This document shows, in pieces, positions 1 to 10,464 of a DNA stretch of 64,000 nucleotides. The notes beneath the pieces were generated by a model. The model was not told where the DNA came from, made no database searches, and saw only the letters and a list, made by a program, of their open reading frames with translations. The translations under genes were made by a program, and so were the position numbers. Origin of the DNA: JACMLX01 sp040384325 (GTDB lineage Bacteria; Gemmatimonadota; Gemmatimonadetes; Gemmatimonadales; Gemmatimonadaceae); NCBI GenBank assembly GCA_040384325.1, contig JAZKJL010000004.1, forward strand, positions 1 to 64,000, written 5' to 3'. Position 1 is the first letter of the stretch; each line of letters opens with the position of its first letter.

Positions 1-2865
1 TGCGCGGCGTTCAACGCCGACTTCGACGGTGACCAGATGGCCGTGCACGTGCCGCTCTCGTTCGAGGCACAGATCGAGGCGCGCGTGCTGATGCTGTCGA
101 GCAACAACATCCTCAAGCCGGCCGATGGTCGTCCGGTGGCGGAGCCGTCACAGGACATCGTGCTCGGGTGCTACGTGGCGACGAAGGCCCCGGCCGACTT
201 CGACCAGACCGCCAAGGATCCGAAGAAGTTCAACGCCCTCAAGCACTTCAGCGCGACGGCAGACATCGAGTCGGCGCTGACGCTCGGCAACATCGTCCGC
301 AAGGATGTCATCCGCTTCCTGCACGAGGGCGAGTGGGTCACGACGACCGCCGGCCGCGTGCTGTTCAACGGAATCGTGCCGAAGGCGCTGGGCTTCCAGA
401 ACAAGGACATGAAGAAGAAGGTGCTCGGTGAGCTCGTGTTCGAGAGCTACCGTCGCGCCGGGCTGGCCGAGACCGTGATGTTCCTCGATCGCCTGAAGGA
501 GTTCGGGTTCACCAATGCGACGCGTTCCGGCGTGTCCATCGGCATCGAGGACCTGCACATCCCGAAGGAGAAGGAAGAGCTGCTCAAGGAAGCGGGCGAG
601 CGAGTGGATCGCTTCCAGCGCGCCTACCAGACGGGCAACATCACCAACGGCGAGCGCTACAACAAAGTCATCGACACCTGGACGCACGCGAACACCGACA
701 TCGCCAACTCGATGGTCGATGCCATGCGCGCCTCACAGGGCGGGTTCAACCCGGTGTTCATGATGTTCGACTCGGGCGCCCGTGGTTCACGTGACCAGAT
801 CCGCCAGCTGGCCGGCATGCGCGGCCTGATGGCCAAGCCGCAGAAGAAGCTGACCGGTGGCCTGGGTGAAATCATCGAGAGCCCGATCAAGTCGAACTTC
901 CGTGAAGGCCTGTCGGTGCACGAGTACTTCATCTCGACGCACGGTGCCCGTAAGGGTCTGGCCGACACCGCACTGAAGACGGCCGACGCCGGTTACCTGA
1001 CGCGTCGTCTCTGCGACGTCGCACAGGACGTGACGATCGCCGAGGAGGATTGCGGCACGCTGCTGGGTATCGACGCCGAGGCGCTGAAGGAAGGCGAGGA
1101 CGTGATCGAGTCGCTGAGCGAGCGCATCGTGGGCAGCTTCGCGGGTGAAGATGTGTACGATCCGTTCGAGCGCGACGACAGCGGCCGTCCGAAGCTGCTG
1201 GTCGAAGCCGGCATGATGATCGACGAAGACCTCGCGAAGGTGATCGAGGAGTCGAGCATCGAGAAGGTGAAGATCCGCTCGGTCCTGACCTGCGAGAGCA
1301 AGCGTGGTCTCTGCCGCATGTGCTACGGCCGCAACCTGGCCACGATGGCGGTGGTGGACCTTGGCGAGGCAGTGGGCATCATCGCCGCGCAGTCGATCGG
1401 CGAGCCGGGGACGCAGCTCACGCTGCGCACCTTCCACATCGGTGGCGCGGCAGCCCGTATCGCCGAGCAGACGGTGAAAAAGACGAAGGTGCCGGGTGTC
1501 GTCGAGTTCGGCGACCGCCTCACCTTCGTGACCGACAAGGATGGCAAGAGCATCGTCACGTCGTACGAAGGCGAGCTCACGATCAAGGGATCAGCGGATG
1601 CCAGCTATGGCGTCGGCGCCCGTCTGCTGGTGCCGCTCGGCGCCGAGCTGATGGTAGCCGAAGGCCAGACGGTGAAGAAGGACGACACCATCTTCAGTTG
1701 GGACCCGTACTCGAACCCGATCATCGTGGACGTCAGCGGTCATGTCCGGTTCGTGGACCTGGTCGAGGACGAGTCGATGTCCGACGAGCTGGACGAACTG
1801 ACCGGCATGCGCGAACGCCGCGTCATCGAGGACCGCGACAAGAAGCTGCACCCGCACATCGAGATCATCGATGCCAAGGGCCAGCGTGTGCGCGACTTCG
1901 TGGTGCCGGTGGGCGCGAAGCTGGAAGTGAAGGATGGCCAGGCGATCAGCGCCGGTACGATCATCGCCAAGGTGAACCGCGAGGCGTACAAGACGCGCGA
2001 CATCACCGGTGGTCTGCCGCGTGTGGCCGAGCTGTTCGAGGCCCGTCGCCCGAAGGATCCGGCGACGATCACCGAGATCGACGGCGTGGTGCGGTTCGGC
2101 GACATCAAGCGCGGCAAGCGCGAGATTCGCGTCTACCCGGCCGATCCGCGGACGGGCTGGTCGGAAGTCGAGTCGGCGGAGCCGAAGCAGTACGAAGTGC
2201 CGTCCGGCAAGCATCTCCGCGTGCACGAGGGTGACCGCGTGCGTGCCGGCGACCGTCTGTCGGAAGGCCCGGTCAATCCGCACGACATCCTCGCGATCAA
2301 GGGACCGCGTGCGGTGCAGGAGTACCTGCTGAACGAAGTGCAGGAGGTCTATCGCCTGCAGGGCGTGAAGATCAACGACAAGCACATCGGCGTGATCGTG
2401 CGCCAGATGCTGCAGAAGGTTCGCATCACCGAGAGCGGCGACACGGAATTCCTGGAAGGGGAGCACGTGGAGCGCGCGATCTGGCTGGCGGAGAACCTGG
2501 TGGTGGAAGGCAACGGCAAGACCGGTTCGCAAGCCGAGCCGCTCCTGCTGGGCATCACCAAGGCGTCGCTCACCACCCAGTCGTTCATCTCGGCAGCCAG
2601 CTTCCAGGAGACCACGCGCGTCCTCACCGACGCTGCGATCCGTGGGTCGCAGGATGACCTGCTGGGGCTCAAGGAGAACATCATCATCGGTCACCTCATC
2701 CCGGCCGGTACGGGTATGTACCGGTACAACGATGTGGAGATCGACGGCATGGAGCCGCCGCCGGCCCCGGAAAGTGCGTACGACGCCAGTGCGTCGTACC
2801 TCGAGCCGCCGGCCACGACGCCCCTCTCGATGCCGGTTGCGGCAGCGGTGGCGGACGACGAGTAA
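1..2865 (+). CDS. rpoC: DNA-directed RNA polymerase subunit beta', C-terminal part (5' truncated by window edge)
   Basis: Catalytic largest subunit of RNA polymerase. The reading frame is open from base 1, and the first codons give CAAFNADFDGDQMAVH, the invariant NADFDGD motif whose three aspartates (visible residues 7, 9 and 11) bind the active-site Mg2+. Further on come the bridge-helix segment (FDSGARGSRDQIRQLAGMRG), the trigger-loop region (HGARKGLADTALKTADAGYL) and the second zinc-site cysteines (DCGTLL... then TCESKRGLCRMCYG). About 954 residues are visible; the N-terminal part lies upstream of the window, presumably after rpoB. The tail is Pro/Ala-rich and ends just before a strong intrinsic terminator, so this is probably the last gene of its operon. 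Confidence 0.98.
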   Translation, partial: CAAFNADFDGDQMAVHVPLSFEAQIEARVLMLSSNNILKPADGRPVAEPSQDIVLGCYVATKAPADFDQTAKDPKKFNALKHFSATADIESALTLGNIVRKDVIRFLHEGEWVTTTAGRVLFNGIVPKALGFQNKDMKKKVLGELVFESYRRAGLAETVMFLDRLKEFGFTNATRSGVSIGIEDLHIPKEKEELLKEAGERVDRFQRAYQTGNITNGERYNKVIDTWTHANTDIANSMVDAMRASQGGFNPVFMMFDSGARGSRDQIRQLAGMRGLMAKPQKKLTGGLGEIIESPIKSNFREGLSVHEYFISTHGARKGLADTALKTADAGYLTRRLCDVAQDVTIAEEDCGTLLGIDAEALKEGEDVIESLSERIVGSFAGEDVYDPFERDDSGRPKLLVEAGMMIDEDLAKVIEESSIEKVKIRSVLTCESKRGLCRMCYGRNLATMAVVDLGEAVGIIAAQSIGEPGTQLTLRTFHIGGAAARIAEQTVKKTKVPGVVEFGDRLTFVTDKDGKSIVTSYEGELTIKGSADASYGVGARLLVPLGAELMVAEGQTVKKDDTIFSWDPYSNPIIVDVSGHVRFVDLVEDESMSDELDELTGMRERRVIEDRDKKLHPHIEIIDAKGQRVRDFVVPVGAKLEVKDGQAISAGTIIAKVNREAYKTRDITGGLPRVAELFEARRPKDPATITEIDGVVRFGDIKRGKREIRVYPADPRTGWSEVESAEPKQYEVPSGKHLRVHEGDRVRAGDRLSEGPVNPHDILAIKGPRAVQEYLLNEVQEVYRLQGVKINDKHIGVIVRQMLQKVRITESGDTEFLEGEHVERAIWLAENLVVEGNGKTGSQAEPLLLGITKASLTTQSFISAASFQETTRVLTDAAIRGSQDDLLGLKENIIIGHLIPAGTGMYRYNDVEIDGMEPPPAPESAYDASASYLEPPATTPLSMPVAAAVADDE

Positions 2866-2887
2866 GCGGTCAGCAGGTCGCAGTGCG

Positions 2888-2924
2888 AACGGCCCGGGGC
2901 GAAAGCTCCGGGCCGTTCTTTTTT
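2888..2924 (+). terminator. Intrinsic terminator after rpoC
   Basis: A 13-bp stem (2888-2900 with 2905-2917, one G-U pair) closes a GAAA tetraloop and is followed by a six-T run at 2919-2924. It lies 22 nt past the rpoC stop codon, so it should end the rpoBC transcript before the downstream kinase gene. Confidence 0.95.
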
Positions 2925-3123
2925 GGCACGTCGTCGTCGGAGAACGCGTGTGACGGGCGTGCGACCGTCCGCGCTGGCGTCGCACCTCGAGGAACATTTT
3001 CGAGCGGCTCGGAATGGCCGGGCCCGCCACGCAGGCTCGGCTGGCACGCCGCGCGCTCCGCAAACATGTTCCCTTCGGCGTTTCATGGCGTGACCACATC
3101 CCGGGTGGACAGAGGCATGATGC

Positions 3124-6084
3124 ATGATTGAGGCGGACGGCGTGCTGCGAGAGACGCTCGGGGACGAGTACGACATCGGTGCGGAGCTGGGCGGTGGCAT
3201 GAGCCGCGTGTTCGCCGCGCACGAGCGTCGCCTCGACCGGCCAGTCGTGATCAAGGTGCTGCCAGCCGAACTGGCGACGGGTGCCAGCCTCGATCGCTTC
3301 CTGCGCGAGATGCGCACCGTGGCCCACTTGCAGCACCCGCACATCGTCCCGATCCTCTCCGCCGGCACCGCCGGTGACCTGCCGTATTACGTCATGCCGT
3401 TCGTGGATGGCGAGTCGCTGCACGACCGCCTTCGCGTCGAGCACGAGTTGCCGATACCGGAGATCTGCCAGCTGCTGCGTGAGGTGCTGGACGCGCTGGC
3501 ATACGCGCACGCCCATGGCGTGGTCCATCGCGACATCAAGCCGGAGAACATCCTGCTGGCGTCGGGCCATGCGATGGTCACCGACTTCGGTGTCGCGAAG
3601 GCGCTGGATGCCAGCGGCACCACCGCCGCCAACCTGACGATGACCGGCGTCTCCGTCGGCACGCCGATGTACATGGCACCGGAGCAGATCGCGGCGGAAC
3701 CGAACGTGGACCATCGCGCCGATCTCTACGCGCTGGGTGTGACCGCGTATCGCATGCTCACCGGTACGTCACCCTTCCAGGGCTCCACCACACTCGCCCT
3801 GCTCTCGGCACATCTCTCGCAGCCGGCGCCGTTGGCCAGCGCGGTGCGTCCGAGCACGCCACCCGCGCTCGACGCGTGGGTCGCGCGCTGTCTGGAGAAA
3901 CGGACCGCAGACCGCTTCGCCGATGCGCGCGAGGCGCAGGCTGCCCTGGCGGCGGCCACAGCGTCGGAGACACCCGCGCACCACTCGCGCGTGGCCACAG
4001 TCACCGGTGCGCGCGGCCAGCCTCGCTCGCGCGCACGGATTGCAGTCACGACGCTCGCGGCCGCGGTGGCGATCGTCCTCGGTGCACGCGCCGCGGGCGT
4101 GGGCCGCAAGGCGACGTTGTTGTCCACCGGTGTGCTGCTGCAGCGCGACGCGATCCTGCTCGCCGATGCCGCCGCATCCCCGGTCGATACGCTCGGCCTC
4201 ACGATGACGGAACTGCTGCGCATCGACCTCGGTCAGTCGCATGCGTTCCGGATCGTGGATCGCGCACGGGTGCGTGCCGCGCTCGCACGCATGGAACGAC
4301 TCGACGCGCCACTGCTGGACGAAGAGCTGGCACGCGAGATGGCGACCCGCGAAGGCATCAAGGCGTACCTGGTGGGCAACGTCGTGCCCGCAGGGGCCGG
4401 GATGCTGCTCAGCGCGCGCCTCGTCTCCACTGCCACAGGTGAGACGCTGGTCGCCTCGCGGCAGGCGATCCGTTCACGTGAGGAGCTGATCGACGGTGTG
4501 GACAAGCTGGCCGATGATCTGCGCGAGCAGATCGGCGAGTCGCTGCCGACGCTCAGTGCCACGCCGCCGCTGCACCAGATCACCACCGCTTCGCTGTCGG
4601 CGCTGCAACTCTACGCCGAGGCGGAGCGGGTCGCCGATCACGAGGATGCGGATGCGGCGGTCGGGTTGCTGGATCGTGCCATTGCCGCGGACAGCAGCTT
4701 CGCCATGGCCTGGCGCCGCAAGGGCGTGCTGCTGACGAACACCGGACAGCCGCCGTCGGCGTATGCGAAGGGGGATACCGCGCTTGGCCGGGCCTTCGAG
4801 TTGCGCGCGCGCCTGCCGGAGCGCGAACGCGCCCTCGTGGAGGCGTCGGTCGCTGCCACGCGCGATCGGGATCACGAGCGCGCGATCGCGATCCTGCGGG
4901 CGTTGCTGACGCGGGATCCGGACGACGTGACGGCCCTGAACAACCTGGCGGTGGAGCTGAACGTGTCCGGCCGGGGCCGCGAGGCGCAGGTGATCGGCGA
5001 GCGGTTGCTCTCGCTCCCCAACGCTCCCGCCGTGACGTACAGCAACGTGACGCTCGGCGCGGTGAGCCTTGGCATGCTGGCGTCGGCCGACACGGTGGTT
5101 CGCCGACTGGAGTCGGTCTATCCCGCTTCGTCTGAGCGCATCACGTCACGACTGTTCGTGGCCATGGCACGCCTCGACGAGCGCGTCATCGATTCGCTCA
5201 CGCTGGCTGCTCGCACGCAGTCGACCGGTGCGCATACGCTGGGATTGCAGGCGCGCTCCTCACTCGCTGCGCTGCACGGCCGGTTGAAGGACGCGGACCG
5301 GCTGTATCGCGATGCGCTGGAACTCCGCGTGCAGCGCGGTCAGATGAGTGCTGCCGAAGCCCGCCTGCTGGCTGATTTCATGGTCCTGCAGCGTCGTGTC
5401 GCATTCACGACCGACACCACCGGCGACCTGCGGACACTGGATGTGATCTGGAAGGAGTATGCACCGATCGTGAGCACGCGGCCGCCGTGGCAGCAGGGTA
5501 ACCTGCCGTTCGCGAGCATGTACGCGCAGCTCGGCCGTCCTGGACGCGCGCGGGAACTGCTCACGGCGCTGCGGACTGCGGTACGCACCAGAGGCGTTCC
5601 CGCGGTGGCCATGCACACGCGCATCGGGTTTGCGGACGCGTTCATCGAGATGGCAGAAGGTCGCGCGGCCGCGGCGCAGGCAACGGCTCGGCAAGCCTGC
5701 GCGCACGTCGTCGAGACCTTCGCCATCTGCACGCAGGAGGCGGCGCCGGAGCTGGCAACCATCGCCGATCGTGCCGGTGCGCGCGACACGGCGCTGGCGG
5801 TGCTGCGGCGATTCGTGGGCCTGCGCGCGGGCCGGTCGATCAATACTCCCTTCGCACTCGACGTCACCACGCCCCTGCTCGCACCCGCCTGGCTGCGCAT
5901 CGGCGAGTTGGAGGATGATCGCGGCAACGATCGGGAAGCACTCGCCGCCTACGAGCAGTTCGTGCGCTACTGGGATCGTGCGGACGCGCCCCTGCAACCG
6001 GTGGTCGCGCGCGTCAAGCTGCGGATGGCGGAACTGCGCAGTGGCAACGACGCGGAGCCACGGACGCGCGTGCCGCGCCGGTGA
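3124..6084 (+). CDS. Membrane Ser/Thr protein kinase with C-terminal TPR-like region
   Basis: Hanks-type (PknB-like) kinase, 986 aa. The glycine-rich loop GAELGGGMSRVF is at about 19-30, the ATP-binding lysine is K44 (VVIKVLP), the catalytic loop HRDIKPEN has D137, and the DFG motif has D154, so the kinase should be active. A predicted membrane helix at about 306-326 separates it from a large C-terminal region with a short TolB/FlgO-like stretch followed by helical repeats of TPR type. The layout puts the kinase in the cytoplasm and the repeats outside the membrane. It is monocistronic: a terminator lies upstream and the next gene has its own start region. The substrate cannot be read from the sequence. 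A second kinase of similar architecture lies at 18807-21485. Confidence 0.9.
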   Translation: MIEADGVLRETLGDEYDIGAELGGGMSRVFAAHERRLDRPVVIKVLPAELATGASLDRFLREMRTVAHLQHPHIVPILSAGTAGDLPYYVMPFVDGESLHDRLRVEHELPIPEICQLLREVLDALAYAHAHGVVHRDIKPENILLASGHAMVTDFGVAKALDASGTTAANLTMTGVSVGTPMYMAPEQIAAEPNVDHRADLYALGVTAYRMLTGTSPFQGSTTLALLSAHLSQPAPLASAVRPSTPPALDAWVARCLEKRTADRFADAREAQAALAAATASETPAHHSRVATVTGARGQPRSRARIAVTTLAAAVAIVLGARAAGVGRKATLLSTGVLLQRDAILLADAAASPVDTLGLTMTELLRIDLGQSHAFRIVDRARVRAALARMERLDAPLLDEELAREMATREGIKAYLVGNVVPAGAGMLLSARLVSTATGETLVASRQAIRSREELIDGVDKLADDLREQIGESLPTLSATPPLHQITTASLSALQLYAEAERVADHEDADAAVGLLDRAIAADSSFAMAWRRKGVLLTNTGQPPSAYAKGDTALGRAFELRARLPERERALVEASVAATRDRDHERAIAILRALLTRDPDDVTALNNLAVELNVSGRGREAQVIGERLLSLPNAPAVTYSNVTLGAVSLGMLASADTVVRRLESVYPASSERITSRLFVAMARLDERVIDSLTLAARTQSTGAHTLGLQARSSLAALHGRLKDADRLYRDALELRVQRGQMSAAEARLLADFMVLQRRVAFTTDTTGDLRTLDVIWKEYAPIVSTRPPWQQGNLPFASMYAQLGRPGRARELLTALRTAVRTRGVPAVAMHTRIGFADAFIEMAEGRAAAAQATARQACAHVVETFAICTQEAAPELATIADRAGARDTALAVLRRFVGLRAGRSINTPFALDVTTPLLAPAWLRIGELEDDRGNDREALAAYEQFVRYWDRADAPLQPVVARVKLRMAELRSGNDAEPRTRVPRR

Positions 6085-6165
6085 CGTCGGCATGCTCCAG
6101 CCCGTTCGACGTCACGGCGTGGTGACGTCACTCGACCTGTGCGATGCACCGCTACATCGTTCGGC

Positions 6166-8631
6166 ATGACCGCCATCACCCGTTCGTTCGTCGCCGCCCT
6201 CGCCGTCGCGCTCGCGGCCTGCAACTCGTCGTCGCCGAAGCTGGCCGCTCCCGCCGACGCGCCCCGCCTGCCGACCGGAAATCGCCTCGATCCCGCCGGC
6301 CCACGCACCGATGTCGGCCCCCTGCCGCTGGCGGCGGTGCTGTCTCCCGACTCATCGCACATCCTGCTGCTGCTGAATGGATGGCGCATGCAGGGCGTGC
6401 AGGTGGTGAATCGGCGGACGGGGGCCGTGACGCAGACGCTCGAGCAACCGGCCGCCTTCATCGGGCTCACGTTCGCTCCCGATGGCCGCACGGTCTACGC
6501 GTCGGGCGGCAACACCGACGTCGTCTATCGATATGACTGGACCGCGCCGCGCCTCACGCTCCGCGATTCACTCATCGTCCGCCAGCGCCCCAACCCGCGC
6601 AGCAGCGGCAGCAGTTACCCGGCGGGCCTGACCACCAGTCGCGATGGGCGGCTGCTGTACGTCGCCGAGAATCTGGCTGACTCGCTGGCGGTGATCGACC
6701 TTGCCACGGGTCGCGTCACGCAGCGACTGGCTGCGGGACGGTATCCGTACGGTGTGCTGGAACATCGCGATGGCACCGTCTACGTCTCCAGCTGGGGCAC
6801 CGACCAGGTGCATGTGTACGCGCGTGATGGCGACGGGCTGCGTGCGAAGGCGCCGATCACGGTGGCGCGTCATCCGTCCACGCTGCTGCTCAACGCCGAT
6901 GGCTCGCGTCTCTTCGCCACCTCGGCCTCCACCGACGCCATCAGCGTGATCGACACGCGCAGCGGCGCGGTGGTGAGTACGCTGCGCGATCCCACTCCCG
7001 CCAACCTGGGGCAGGGCAGTGCGCCGATCGGCCTGCTGCTCTCCGCCGACGGCACGCAGCTCTTCGTCACGGAGGGCGACAACAATGCCGTGGCGCAGTT
7101 CGCGCTCAGCGCCCGCACCGCCGGCACGGGTGCCGGAACGCGGGACACGTTGCTCGGTCGTGCGCCGGTGGGCTGGTATCCGTCGGCGTTGGTGCAGGTG
7201 GGCGACACACTGCACGTGATCGACGCCAAGGGCCGCGGCACCGCACCCAATCCACAGCTGCCGCAGCCTGGTCGCACCGGCAAGCCGGAGGACCGCGCCA
7301 CCGGCTACACGTCGGGACAGATCAATGGCACCATCACGCGTCTCGCGCTGACGCAGTTCGCGCAGCCGACGCTGGCGGCGCTGTCGGGCCGCGTGGCGAG
7401 AGCCAACAACTGGGACGCACCGTCGATCCGCACAGGGTATCCGCCGATCCGCCACGTGGTCTACATCATCAAGGAGAACCGCACCTACGACCAGGTGTTC
7501 GCCGACCTGCCGCAGGGTGATGGCGACACCACGCTGCTCTTCTTCCCGCGCGACGTATCGTCACCCAACCACCATGCGCTGGCCGAGCGCTTCGGGTTGT
7601 TCGACCGCTTCTTCGTCAACGCGGAAGTGAGTGCCGATGGTCACAACTGGAGCACCGCGGCGTACACCACCGACTACACGCAGAAGACGGTGCCGTCCAA
7701 CTACTCGGGACGCGGCCGCTCTTACGACTACGAGGGCACCAATCGCGGCCGCGTCCCGTCCGATGACGATGATGACGACGTGGCCGAGCCGGCCAAGGGC
7801 TATCTCTGGGATCTCGCGCAGCGGAAGGGCATCACCTTCCGCAACTTCGGTGAGTTCGTGACGCCGGAAGGCGCCACCGGTGACGCGCCGGAAGGGTATC
7901 GCGGCGTGAAGCCATTCCTGGCGAAGAACACCAGCCGCGAGTTTCCCGGCTACAATCTCGACATCCAGGATCAGCGCCGCGCCGACGTCTACCTGCGCGA
8001 GCTGGCGGGCTTCGTGAGCAAGGGCGAGATGCCGCAGCTGCAGATCATCCGCCTGCCGAACGACCACACCTCCGGCGCCTCGGCCAACAAGCCCACCCCG
8101 CAGGCCCACTTCGCCGACAACGACCTCGCACTCGGTCGCATCGTCGAGGGCATCTCGCGCACCAGGTTCTGGGAGAGCACGGCCATCTTCGTGCTCGAGG
8201 ACGACGCGCAGAACGGCCCCGATCACGTGGACTCGCACCGCTCGCTGCTGCTGGTGATCTCGCCCTGGGCGAAGCCTGGTGCCTACCATCGGTTCGTCAA
8301 CACCACCGATGCCATCGCCACGATGGAGGTGCTGCTGGGGCTCGACGCGTTGTCGCCGTACGATCACTACGGCCGTCCGCTGCGCGAGATCTGGCGCACC
8401 GAGCCGGACGCCCGTCCCTACACCGCGCTGATGCCGGCCACGTCGCTCACCGACAGAAATCCCGCGCGCGGCACCGGCGCGATCGAATCGCGGAAGCTCG
8501 ACCTGCGCTACGAGGACGTGGCCGAGGAGGACGCGTTCAACCGCATCCTCTGGTATACGATCAAGGGGACCAAGGTGCCGTATCCCGGACCGACGCGCAT
8601 GTCGGCCGCCGAGGTGGTGCGCAGCTGGTAG
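6166..8631 (+). CDS. YncE-like beta-propeller / alkaline-phosphatase-superfamily phosphoesterase lipoprotein
   Basis: 821 aa from the ATG at 6166, preferred over an upstream in-frame GTG (6139) because it puts a lipoprotein signal first (MTAITRSFVAALAVALAAC, lipobox LAAC). Residues about 50-420 show repeated YVTN/SMP-30-style propeller strands (e.g. LLYVAENLADSLAVIDLATG). The C-terminal half begins IRHVVYIIKENRTYDQVFADL, the start of the acid phosphatase/phospholipase-C-like family, with later metal-site-like motifs (SADGHNW, FVLEDDAQNGPDHVDSHR). Probably a periplasmic, membrane-anchored phosphoesterase; the substrate is unknown. A run of six aspartates at about 533-538 lies in a loop of the phosphoesterase half. 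The downstream gene is convergent, ending 15 nt away. Confidence 0.85.
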   Translation: MTAITRSFVAALAVALAACNSSSPKLAAPADAPRLPTGNRLDPAGPRTDVGPLPLAAVLSPDSSHILLLLNGWRMQGVQVVNRRTGAVTQTLEQPAAFIGLTFAPDGRTVYASGGNTDVVYRYDWTAPRLTLRDSLIVRQRPNPRSSGSSYPAGLTTSRDGRLLYVAENLADSLAVIDLATGRVTQRLAAGRYPYGVLEHRDGTVYVSSWGTDQVHVYARDGDGLRAKAPITVARHPSTLLLNADGSRLFATSASTDAISVIDTRSGAVVSTLRDPTPANLGQGSAPIGLLLSADGTQLFVTEGDNNAVAQFALSARTAGTGAGTRDTLLGRAPVGWYPSALVQVGDTLHVIDAKGRGTAPNPQLPQPGRTGKPEDRATGYTSGQINGTITRLALTQFAQPTLAALSGRVARANNWDAPSIRTGYPPIRHVVYIIKENRTYDQVFADLPQGDGDTTLLFFPRDVSSPNHHALAERFGLFDRFFVNAEVSADGHNWSTAAYTTDYTQKTVPSNYSGRGRSYDYEGTNRGRVPSDDDDDDVAEPAKGYLWDLAQRKGITFRNFGEFVTPEGATGDAPEGYRGVKPFLAKNTSREFPGYNLDIQDQRRADVYLRELAGFVSKGEMPQLQIIRLPNDHTSGASANKPTPQAHFADNDLALGRIVEGISRTRFWESTAIFVLEDDAQNGPDHVDSHRSLLLVISPWAKPGAYHRFVNTTDAIATMEVLLGLDALSPYDHYGRPLREIWRTEPDARPYTALMPATSLTDRNPARGTGAIESRKLDLRYEDVAEEDAFNRILWYTIKGTKVPYPGPTRMSAAEVVRSW

Positions 8632-8646
8632 CGGCGCACCAACGCG

Positions 8647-10257
<1,611 letters not shown>

Positions 10258-10464
10258 TGAATCGGACGTGGGTGACGAAGCGCGACTGGCTTCTCTGCAA
10301 GATACCGACCCCAGCCTCCGCACGCGCATGCCGGCGGTTCAGGCCAACCGCGCGTCACCACCCTGCCGTCGGCGCGAAGGCAGCACGCACGTCGGCGCTT
10401 TACAGTGGACCGCGCACCGCTGAGCTTACCAGCGTACGCCTCAGTTCCCTCCCGCCGGAGTGTC

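Noticed and set aside
1591..3714. 707-codon open frame on the minus strand across the end of rpoC and the kinase start
   Set aside because: It is His/Arg/Asp-rich antisense composition typical of high-GC shadow frames, with no domain motif, and it crosses a strong terminator and two well-supported genes.
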